From contig OZ020489.1 of NCBI GenBank assembly GCA_963971405.1, positions 27,988,290-28,052,289 of the forward strand: a stretch of DNA of 64,000 nt. The letters run 5' to 3'. A program made the translations under genes and the position numbers. The stretch comes from Psococerastis gibbosa. Its lineage: Eukaryota; Arthropoda; Insecta; Psocodea; Psocidae. Below the pieces are notes generated by a model that saw only the letters and a list, made by a program, of their open reading frames with translations, searched no databases and had not been told where the DNA came from. Of the stretch, positions 54,345 to 64,000 are shown piece by piece. Each line of letters opens with the position of its first letter. Position 1 is the first letter of the stretch.

Positions 54345-55100
54345 AATTCAATAACTGCCTACATTACCAAATCCCATCAGACCAGATAGTGTGGCAAGTC
54401 TGGCAAGTTAGTGGAAATTAATCATGTACACAGTCATTGAGACTATCGAACATAACACTATAACATAGCAGTTCATTAGATGCGCAATATTTTCAAATTG
54501 GTCGGACTGCACGTTGCTTCAAGTCAAGTATCGATAAGGACCACTGTGTTTCCGCAAGCTACAACATTTATCTGCCCTTCGGTAATTCCTATACAAACTT
54601 GATAAGGGTCACTATGTCGTGGTAGACACAGCGTTTATTTAGAATGCAAAGCGACAGTGACAAGCGGCTGGAGACACCTCTCTGGAGAATCAACCCGTGC
54701 TCTTTGCAACCTACTGTATATACACAATTTAACTTTGTCTGAGTATACGTTATTTAATTACCTATTCACCGTAATGGACGAATTGTGTTAACCAACAACT
54801 CCCTCTTTTGCAGAAGGGAAATCACCAACTGCTGGGGGTTAATGGTTAACCACCGATCATACATAAAAGCGCTTAACAAAATTTAGAACCCTTTCCTCAT
54901 AGATCAGTGATATATTTATTTATTTACAGAAATAATTGTGAATGTAGCTCAAATTATACAATATTAAAGTAATAAATGTAGGCTACAACGTAACTGACAG
55001 CAGAGACTATTTAAAAGGTCATAGGGAGTCCGCGTTATTAGTTTTGAGCGTAGGATGAGCAATTTGGCGTACTGACCAATTTCACCCCTTCCGTAATTAT
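54345..55100. other. No gene seen
   Basis: Unassigned DNA without supported frames or repeats shared within the window. Confidence 0.45.
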
Positions 55101-55104
55101 GTAA

Positions 55105-55402
55105 TGTACATAAAAAATGCAGTGGCATGACCATCCAATAACGGTCTAGGCCTGAGGACTTTTAGAGGATCCTCATTCCTCAGTCTTGACCACTGCTCTA
55201 TTTTGGAATTTGTGGGGAAACAACAAGCTTGGTAGCTGCGCTTACCCTCCCCCACGCCGGTGAACATATGTAAGGTATCCATTCAGGTTGATTGTACCCG
55301 GAGCCGCGGCGGCAAATATTTTCTTTAATGTCGAGTCTCGAACCTCCGCCTTCCGTTTCATAGATTAGTTATCTACCAACTGGACTGTTTCGGCCCAGGC
55401 AT
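55105..55402 (-). mobile_element. tRNA-derived SINE, family S3, about 300 bp
   Basis: On the minus strand the head reads GAAACAGTCCAGTTGGTAGA then TAAC (box-A-like) and GGCGGAGGTTCGAGACTCGA (box B). The body contains CCGCCGCGGCTCCGGGTACA, ATAGAGCAGTGGTCAAGACT and AAAAGTCCTCAGGCCTAGAC. A partial copy lies at 61178-61262. The 61-residue frame inside is incidental. Confidence 0.65.
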
Positions 55403-55409
55403 ATTATAC

Positions 55410-57845
55410 ATGCACTGTATTTATTACAGGTATTACACGTAATATCAAGATTCAGACAAATACCATAATTTTGTGAGATGGCGGCACGATTTCGTAAACT
55501 CGAGTGAGTAGCATTTCAATGTTCAATAGCGCTTCGGTGTATGATATATTATTCACAACAAACACTCAGCATGCATTAGGTAGGAATAACATGTCTGTTC
55601 AAATCGTCAATAATAAATGACATAGCATTGCTTATTGATGCATCGAGAACAGCTAGGGCGTACACATAGGAATGGAATTAAGACAGATGTATCAATTATG
55701 CAAAACATTTCGGGGCGATTGGTCTCAAAAGTTTTGAAAAAGGGTAAGATGAAATAGACCTTTTCAATCAAATTATTATTATTTTTTTTAGAAAAATACT
55801 TGCGCCAAACCAATCAGGTCATTCAAATGATGGGCCCAACCAATCAAAACGTCGCGTCGGGGTAATTTTTCTATGGATTACTATGGATACAGGTCCAATT
55901 TCCAAGCTACTCCAGCAGCATGAGTGAGTAAGTATAGTAATTGCAAAAACAATTAATTCACTTCTCTCGGATTTACCATTCTTAACCGGTGAAAAATGTT
56001 CAGCGACTAGGTTGGAAAACCTGAAGCAGTGGTTTGGAAAGAGCACGACAACCCTTTTCAGGGCAGCAGTCTCCAAGGTCCAAATTGCCACAATTATTGC
56101 CATCTTTGCTAGAAGAGGCATTTAAAGAAGAAGAAGAAAAAGAAGAAGACGGCGATCATGAAAGCATATGCAACTTATAAAAAAAGCAGGGTATGGTGTC
56201 AGGGCCAACGTAGCTTAGTTAAATTTCACTATCTCACCTTTTGAAGAGTATACGAACGTATAAGCTACCGCACATCAAATTTTCCAACTTCGCTTTTTTA
56301 GAAGTTTGACAAAAAGGAACTTTGGCACAACTTACCTAAAAAATAAGAAACATAGAAGATTAACTACACATATCGGGTTTTCAGCCAAGTCCCTAAGTAA
56401 GCTTCTACGTACGTAAAAATATATATATTGAGTAGTCAATGAAATGTTTGTTATCAGCAATAAATAACAAAATGCATCGTTTGGCATCCAATAGCGCAAT
56501 GATTTTAAGAGAAATGCACCCGCGTAAAGGCCGTAGAAAATAGCCACATTCAAAACGAAATAATCACCACAAGGTTAAATGCCGCGGATGCGCCAAGCGT
56601 AGAAAAAGTCATTAACATTCAGATAGGTGTCAAAAGAAAGCGACAATGGGAAACCGAAAACTATTTAAGATGAAGACAACCAAAACAATCTACTCTAAGC
56701 GCCTTACAACGTCCATTAGTTATTTATACTTAAAACTGATGATGTGAGACAAAGTCGAAAAGACTTGGCTGTCATATGAGGAATAGATGTTCAATCGTGT
56801 TTGTCATAGATAAAGCACAGTAGTGAGCAGCGAGCCATTGTTAAATGATGTCCCCGGAGATGTTTTGCTTGCGCTTGGATCATTAGACTTAGAAGCCACG
56901 CCATATTTAATGGGGGAAGGTCAGCATGAGCAAGGTGGTGTGTATTTTTAAGCAATTCCGCTGCCGAGAGCAAAGTTATATACCGCCAGTAACCGCGCGG
57001 CTTATCTTTTATTTAAGCTCTTAATCCTAATTTGCCATTTATGAAGTTGCTGGTTTGGGGAAGGGCGGGGGGGGGGGGGGGGGTGGAGCTCATCAGGGGA
57101 GTGGGGTGTGGTACAAAAGGTCAGAAGTTCCAGCTCATGTTAGCCTATATTATTTATCAGATCACCTTCGACAGCTTCGTTCTGGCGGAAAGCTTGAACT
57201 AATTGACTGATGATGGTGTAACACCTAGCCATCGGCATAGCTTACGAAAATACAGTGCTTCATGGTGGAATCTGACTTGCAGAAACATACCAAATCACCA
57301 TATACAATAATACATCAATCTCCTTGGTTTCCTTCTCGGCTGCAGTACTCATATTGCTGAATTGGTGGACTGTAGACAATGATAATGATTTAAAACAATA
57401 GAGAACACAGTTCAACCAAGTAAGGAAAACTGGCAGATCCCGACCTCACATGCACAACACAAGTCATGACCAAATCTGACCAGTAAAATATGAAAAAATA
57501 AATTATAATAATTTTATGCACTAAAAAGTACACTCGCGAAACATTACACGCGCGATTCACAATATCATCCGGCTCGAAGGACCATAATTTATGGAAATGA
57601 ATTATGTTGAATATTTAAGTTAGAAAAATTGGTCATACACTCATACTGCTACGTGATTCCTGCGATGCTGAACTTGATTTTCTCTACTGCGCGCGCACAC
57701 ATTACTACGGCACACGCACCTGATTTGGGCGCGAAATTCAAATTGTCCTCACAAAAATGATAATGATAATAATAGTTTAATTGCACATAATATAATAATA
57801 GTAATTGTCCAATATAGGTATAATGTGTAAAGCATTGCCTTTATG
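55410..57845. other. No gene seen; very long poly-G tract
   Basis: A G-run of about 16-17 bases lies at 57068-57084 and an AAG-rich stretch at 56127-56149. The 100-residue minus frame at 55819-56121 lacks splice sites and a recognised domain. Confidence 0.45.
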
Positions 57846-57849
57846 GCAT

Positions 57850-58054
57850 AAAGTAAGCTCACAGACTTGTTCGGTTGGATAGTTGTGTAGCTGTGCTAAC
57901 ATGTCTAACAATACGAATCATAAGCTACGTACCTTAAAACCAAGCAACGACATTGAAGCTGGTGTACAGTCGTGAAAACTTTATAGTCTTATTGTTCACC
58001 AACTATGTTGTTGCAATAAAGTCGTTATTCATTCATTCATTCATTCATTCATTC
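57850..58054 (+). mobile_element. Probable LINE 3' end with (ATTC)n tail
   Basis: A non-repetitive stretch ending TATGTTGTTGCAATAAAGTC is followed by about seven ATTC repeats (58026-58054). A canonical AATAAA just before a tetranucleotide tail fits a LINE 3' end. The LINE in 26387-27835 also ends in ATTC repeats. No coding part is visible. Confidence 0.45.
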
Positions 58055-58059
58055 ATCAT

Positions 58060-59750
58060 CTCAGAAGATTTTTTTGGCTCATTAGTTTAGCAATTTTAAA
58101 AAGAAGATAATTTTAAAGCCTTTCTATTAAAAAAATTCTTATTTAAAACACTCGGGAACCAGAACTCGCGGTTTTTATGGCAATACACTTCATTGGGGTA
58201 GCTGACGATAATAGAATGGAAAATAGTGCGGCAATTTTCTGCAAAAAAAGAGTATGTAAATGTGTGTTAGTTATTGTAGAACACCAGGGAACACTGAATT
58301 CGAACATTTTCTCTGAATCCGGGGTACGCACCTCCGGAGAATTTTGTTTCTTTGTTTCTGTGAAATAAATTTAATTTTCTTGTCTTAGTCTATTTCTTGT
58401 GAATACAGCTAGTACTCGAGGGAAATTTATTCCAGGGGTGAGGAAAAGCCTTTTTGACTTTGGATAAAAGAACAGGTAAATTTTCCTGATTTAGCTTAAA
58501 AATGCATAGCCTACAACTGACTCCGGGTGAATGCAGTATAAAAGCAGAATTTTTATTCAAGAACGGAGTGCTGCCTATTGGCCTGATATCATATTTCTAA
58601 GTTAATAATGAAAAATATATATCTTATCATTTATGACATGATTGTAAACTTAGCAGTCTCGTCTTTTTGTCAGATTTAACCAACATGCGAAGCACAATAG
58701 AGACTCTTCAACTTCTTTAAAGTTTGTCAGCGGATTCTGGGTTAAACTTTTGATAGGGTTATTGAATAAAAAAGTTGTTTTGTCACGATCTTTGTTGCTT
58801 AAAGTCACTTAAAGCAACAGAAACTTCTATAAAAGATCCTGATTCTTATTGGCTTCGACACCGAACTATCTTCATTCAATAAAAGAATCTGTCTAACTTA
58901 GTCTAAGAGATAAAAGATTTTGGATGGTAGGCTATGGACGCTAAAAAACCAAAATTCAACGAGTTAGGTGGGATGAGACGATCGGATCTTCAGTTGGCGG
59001 GCTGTTGAGTTCAATGAATTTTTTTATCGTTATGTTTAGCTTATAAACCTAATTGTTCATAAATAATGACTTTTACTTTCTTTCTGCTGTAGTTTAATTT
59101 GTTTTACTCAAAGAACTTATATAATACACTAGAAGAATCATTGGCACTAGTGTCGCATGGTCATTTAATGACTTCCGCCATTTTTGGGCTCACAGCAGGG
59201 GGTATTCTGTATTTATTTAAAAACTAATAGAAAATGCCTTTTTGTTGCCCATACTATTGCCTATATTTTAATTTTGCATTTGTTACATTTGAAATTTCAT
59301 AGGGTACAGTTACTGTTTTGGATGATTTATGATTGAACTTATTTGATGCTATCGTTTCTTTTTAATCCACATAATTTTCAGCTATTTTGGGAAAGCATAT
59401 TTATCATAATAGTGAAGTTAGACAGCCTAAATATTTAATAAAGACACATTTTTTGTAGTTTTTAAAATCTTGGGTTAGGTACCATAAGAAAACTATTGAG
59501 TTTCATTTGGCGCGAAAATTTGAGGCCAAAATATGGCGGATCTTCCATTGGTCCCCTCCCAGCTGCTTCCGCAAGCAAACCATATGGAGGTGCAGGGGCT
59601 CGATTTTAATATGTAAGCACTGTCTTTGAAGAGGTTGAAGAATAAAACTTTCTATGTTGTAAAATATCCCATTATTTTGAGCCAATTCACAGCAACACGG
59701 ACTCTGCCAATGGAAACCCTTATTTTGCCTATTTTGGATATATTTTCAGA
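58060..59750. other. No gene seen
   Basis: The overlapping frames at 58143-58331 (minus) and 58177-58368 (plus) are antiparallel shadows. Nothing recognised. Confidence 0.45.
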
Positions 59751-59768
59751 GTAACATCAGCAGTCTTG

Positions 59769-59794
59769 ATCTCCATCCTTATAAGGATGGAGAT
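59769..59794. repeat. Perfect 26-bp palindrome
   Basis: ATCTCCATCC, TTATAA, GGATGGAGAT reads identically on both strands. It is followed by a second short palindromic run (ATATATATGGAGACATATAT) and then GGCGGCAATCTTGCA, which resembles the start of the repeat at 51535. It may be the end of a MITE. Confidence 0.6.
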
Positions 59795-59829
59795 ATATAT
59801 ATGGAGACATATATGTCTTCATTTCGGCG

Positions 59830-61170
59830 GCAATCTTGCAGGCTAAGCCTTCGCAGCATTCACACCTCCTTTCGCTTCCTATCCACGCAACACTCCGCAC
59901 AGGTATTTGTTACACAGACCACTTGTTTATAAATTCGACCCTTAAGTTAAAATGATCTTTGTTATTTTTCTGGGTTTGGGATTGGCACCATGTCATGGAG
60001 CATCGCCTAGTCTGGTTTTATTCTTCCTTTAACGTCTTCCTCAAAGCCACCTTTGAAATCTCGAAATCTAAAATTTCAACCACCACTAACGCATAAGTCG
60101 GAGAGCAAAGAGGACTGGAAGGGCGTGCGGAAATTAGCTCGCACGCTACCGCGCGCGTTGATGCATTATATCAGTTTTTGACAATTTTAACATGGAGGCA
60201 TTTTCGCCCCGCACTGCTCAATGGTGTCGATCAAGTGAAACGTCTATAAAATGTTCTTCCTATTGTATTCCCATTCACACATGGGCTGTTTGATTCCATT
60301 GTAACTCCCCCTTTTGTGTCCTCAAACACGTTATATAGCCTCACAATATGAAGTAAACACAATCATTTTTCATGAATGGTCATCAGCTTCAATGATCTCA
60401 CATTCGGCGGCCAAACTTCTTTCATTTTCTGGTGTAGAATTATTTTTTATCGTTATGTTTAGAGCTCGAACAAATTATACGAAACATCTTTTCATGTATC
60501 ACAGAAAGTTTTGGAGGCTCTTAAAGTGGAAAGTCGTTAATATAGGGAATTAATGTGCGAGGTAAGCCGCTCTTTCTCTCGGGGCGGCCATAACTCTGTT
60601 AACGGTCTTCTCTTTAAATACCGCCTGCTTCCGCTTGTCACAATTCCCGCCATTTTTAATTTTTTTTCTACAATTTCAGGAGCTTAACGGCTTACTAATT
60701 ATGCTTCTTCATTGGCATAATTATAACAGGTCATATATTGTATTTATTTTAGGGTTCGTTGCTACGTTCGAAATCAGTTTCAGCCTCAGATGTATCAGAT
60801 AAGTCTTCTCTGGGCCCCTAGGCAATGAAATTGGTGGACTCTATGTCTATAGTCCTACTGACATTGCAACTAAGAACTAATAATACCTATTACAAAATAC
60901 ATCATGTTTCAATGCACGAAAGGTTTAAACATATTAACGACATGTGGGCCCTCAGACAGCTCTGGGCTGGGCTCTTAGGCGAGAAAACTATTGACTTTCT
61001 GTTGTCTATATTTTTCTTAATCTGAAGAATAAGACAACTGTAGAACATCCCAGGAGAGTGACATTACTAATATGCTTGGGTACTATCAATGGTAAATCAT
61101 TGTGGAAAGCACGCTATAAGATATTACGACCCATTGAGGCCAGAGGCCACAACCCCCTCCCCCCCAAACC
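59830..61170. other. No gene seen
   Basis: Unassigned DNA. The 66-79-residue frames have no splice or motif support. Confidence 0.45.
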
Positions 61171-61177
61171 GAAAACA

Positions 61178-61262
61178 ATGAGGTCTAGGCTTGAGGACCT
61201 CACTATTGACCACTGCTCTATTTGAAATATTTCGGCCAGCAACATGCGCGACAGCCGGGTTT
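61178..61262 (-). mobile_element. SINE family S3, partial copy
   Basis: On the minus strand ATAGAGCAGTGGTCAATAGT, GAGGTCCTCAAGCCTAGACC matches 55140-55215. The head is missing. Confidence 0.6.
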
Positions 61263-61824
61263 CACCCTAACAATGAAGGTAATGTGCATACCTGTATTGT
61301 GCCAAATAACCCTAATATTATAATTTTCTTCCCTTGTAATTGTAACATTTGATGTTCTAGAGTCGCGAGACTTTAAGTTTTTACATTAAGTAATCTCATG
61401 AAACAAAAAATTGAACAGACTAATTTATTATTGAACTGGGACTGGGTTCTCCAACAGTAAGTATTAAAAAATCATCGCGGGTCCTGAATTTTCGTAGAAT
61501 CACCACAAATGAGATTTATCATCATCATTGATTTTCATCTGGCGTTTACCTTATGCAACTTTTTTATCATGCTAAAGACACTTTCGATGTATTACATGTT
61601 ATAAACTCGAGAGGAAGCGGGGTGCTGTTGGGGGGAGGGAGTTCAAAAGGAATCAATATTGTCAACGTGTAGTGTTTGCTTGGGGGGAAATCTGAACAAG
61701 TTTTTGCACCCCTTCGTTATTTCTGAGAACAAGTCAGGTCACGTCCTTGACACATGCCACATGCTATACTAATCCAGCACAACAAATATCACCTTACCTT
61801 ATCCTATACTAATTTTAATTTATT

Positions 61825-61950
61825 TTAGGGAGATTCATCTACCTACTGAGACGGCGACCAATGTTCGACTTCCGGAAAATTTCATCACAACTTTTCATTT
61901 CATGACCCCCTGAGCCTATAAAACCACCCTCCGATCAAAACCTTATATAA
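61825..61950 (-). repeat. Dispersed repeat, partner of 51700-51835
   Basis: Shares, in inverse orientation, TCTACCTACTGAGACGGCGA, CCAATGTTCGACTT, TTTTCATTTCATGACCC and AAACCACCCTCCGATC with the copy at 51.7 kb. Confidence 0.75.
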
Positions 61951-61954
61951 TTCA

Positions 61955-63105
61955 TATCTCAGTTACCATTGGTCGCAGAGGAATGAAATAAAACCTGACT
62001 GAAAGCCCGATAATGCTACGATAATGGTAATCAACACATTTCGACAAATCAATCGATTTCAAGATGACATTTAGTTGAAGTGAAAATAATTTGATAAGTA
62101 AAAGTTCATAATCGTCATTGTTTGGAACACAAGAGTGTTTTGTGTGTTGATGTTGTGGTCGGGAAAAGAATGAAGTATTTATTTTTATTTTTAATTACAT
62201 AATGTACGTAAGCTTTATACCTCGGAATCCTGGGACAGTCCATGAATATTTGTAAAAACTTTGAAAATGTGTTGTTAGTAGTATATACCATAGAAAAATT
62301 AAAAAAAAAATTTGTGCCCGCTCTCTATTTTTAACTACAGGGTGTGGCAGCATAACTTTTAGACATTTATGGATCAGCAATGGAAATTTGCTGTGAAATT
62401 CTATTTTTTTCGCGGTATGGGGTTTCCCTTCCCTTCCCATCCCTTCCTGTGGTCTCTTGTCTCTTAAATCGCAGTAATCGCACCATTTATAAGTGGGGCC
62501 TTTCTTTACAAATCTGCACTGCTTCGTTGCAGCATAGGGGTGGATGAAAATTAGTGTGCATCACTTTCTTCTGAAGGCAGTTAAAAGCTGTTTGTATAAG
62601 CTATGAAAGTGAAATGGTGGCTGGTGTCGACATTGAAATGTGTCTGTTCGTGAAGTAACCTACACGGTTCTGGCAGACCCACACTGTCCCATAACTGTCA
62701 TAGCCTCAGTTTGATTAACATCCCGTACAATTCTATGACTTGACTCCAATAAATTGTTTTCCAATTTGCAAGTCTGTAAATTAATTGTAACTGACATGAT
62801 CAATAATAATAATACTACATGCTTACCCTGCGTAGCATTATCAGAAACTCACCATATCTCGTAGCAAGACTGGAGCTCAAATTAACCATATATGAAATAA
62901 CGAGATACCTACTAAAATGTGAGCAACCAGTTTGGATCTACGATTTTTCTTTGAGGGGGGGGGGGGGGTTTAAAAAGAAATATTACGTATTATTTGATAT
63001 GTTTTCCCACTAAAGCTCATTGTATCTAGTGCTAGGTCAAACATTGGAGGGCCAGGTTCAATGGGCCTACGTTCAATAGGTCTACGTCCATAAAAAAAAC
63101 CCCTA
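61955..63105. other. No gene seen; poly-G tract
   Basis: Contains ACAGGGTGTGGCAGCATAAC at 62337, a possible solitary repeat end, and a G13 run at 62956-62968. No supported coding sequence. Confidence 0.45.
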
Positions 63106-63111
63106 CAAACA

Positions 63112-63978
63112 ATAAGAACCGGTCCGAGTTCACTCGAACATGCTTTCCAATTTATCAAAATTATTAGATAGAGAAAATTAGTAATTTTATGGCAAATATT
63201 TTTCCTATGGTTAAATTTCCGATATCTCGGGGGGGGGGGGGGGCGGTTGTCCACCTGACGTCACTGGAAGTGAGGTAAATTCTCGATAGGTCAAACAAAC
63301 ACATTAATTACCACACAGCAATAATGGCAGGGCATGCAATGCATTTGAGCGCGAATTTTCTATCATTTTTTTCAAAAAATAATTTTTTGGGCAAAACCAA
63401 ATATTTCTTTGGGAAAGCAACCTATCCGGTTTCGTTACTCAATTTAACACCTAAAACATGCTTGAAGGTAGAAATCATCGATAGAAAGGTTTCGCATTTT
63501 TTAGTCATTTTTTCATTAAAATTTAGTTATTTTTATTTTTTTACCCCCAGAAGCAAACTATCAAGGGGCAAGCGACCCCCCGCATTTTGTCAACATTAAT
63601 AACGAATACAATCTACGAGAATTTAAAAGAAATCGTTGGAGCCGTTTTTGAGAAATAATTTTTTTAGACGTATTTTTGGAGTTTTTTGAAAATAAAACCC
63701 CCCCAAATTGAGTTAGCCCAAAAAAAAAAATGGTCCCGAGGTATGATTTTTGTGAACCTACATGCCAAATTTCACTCAAATCCACTGAGTAGTTTGCCCG
63801 GAAATCGACGAACAGACAGACCGACCGACAGACCGACCGACAGACAGACATTTTGTAAAAACCACTTTTTTGGGTTCCTGGGACCTCAAAACGTGTAAAT
63901 CCGCTGAAATCTCGGAATCGAAAATTTCGACCATCACAAAGCTTTCCTTATACTACGTATAAATTGGAAAGCAATAAG
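63112..63978 (+). repeat. (GACA)n hairpin-ended repeat, copy G (full-length)
   Basis: Best complete copy outside the tandem array. It starts AAGAACCGGTCCGAGTTCAC, with TGCTTTCCAATTTAT near the 5' end inverted relative to ATAAATTGGAAAGCA at the 3' end. A G14 tract sits at 63230-63243, then CCACCTGACGTCACTGG. A mixed GACA/GACC tract lies at 63812-63850, and the 3' end has the hairpin TTATAC-TAC-GTATAA nested in GCTTTCC/GGAAAGC, followed by AATAAG. It is 867 bp and non-coding. Confidence 0.93.
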
Positions 63979-64000
63979 TATATTGTGCATACTATAAGGT

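Noticed and set aside
55819..56121. 100-residue minus-strand frame
   Set aside because: No splice sites, no recognised motif, and AT-rich hydrophobic composition typical of chance.

Overview
The window looks like a repeat-dominated, AT-rich stretch of an invertebrate nuclear genome, most likely an arthropod. There are no operons, no rRNA and no long intact host genes. Introns and splice sites, tRNA-derived SINEs, LINE fragments, MITEs with target-site duplications (TSDs), a Penelope-like element and (GACA)n-bearing dispersed repeats all point to a large metazoan genome. Short TTAGG runs (8641-8656 and 40854-40865) fit arthropods but prove nothing.

Layout: 1-2600 holds satellite-like monomers (called R1 here), a hAT-type fragment and a tRNA-like sequence between short inverted repeats. 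2604-2792 (-) is a candidate exon. 3140-3945 is the first of seven copies of a ~0.6-0.9 kb (GACA)n repeat ending in a hairpin. 4430-4569 is a PIF/Harbinger-like MITE. 4768-7740 is a decayed Penelope-like retroelement (RT plus GIY-YIG) between inverted ~96-bp repeats. 8-20 kb is dispersed repeats and LINE ends, closing with a recent 5'-truncated LINE insertion with a 13-bp TSD (19915-20305). 20.7-22.5 kb is a cluster of inverted-repeat MITEs. 26387-27835 is a Harbinger-like element carrying a LINE reverse-transcriptase fragment. 30-34.2 kb holds three TSD-bounded hAT-type elements. 34973-35616 (-) is the best host-gene exon. 38.7-39.2 kb is a diverged ~130-bp tandem repeat. 41.4-42.0 kb holds a hAT MITE and a doubly terminated palindromic Harbinger element. 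43215-44464 is a 1.25-kb imperfect palindrome. 45-48 kb is a SINE and the (GACA)n family with a local five-unit tandem expansion. 50914-51046 (+) is a candidate last exon. The rest is SINE heads, dispersed repeats and unassigned DNA, ending in a full (GACA)n-family copy.

There is no pathway to reconstruct. The recognisable enzymes (Penelope RT and GIY-YIG, LINE RT, LINE C-terminal zinc knuckle) are transposon proteins, mostly broken. Three candidate host exons (2.6-2.8 kb minus, 35.0-35.6 kb minus, 50.9 kb plus) suggest the window is intronic or intergenic space around at least two genes on opposite strands. I found no convincing previously undescribed system. The strongest unusual signals are the composite and palindromic transposons and the same-orientation hairpin-ended repeat family. 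All repeat alignments were done by eye, so edges are approximate unless a TSD is stated.
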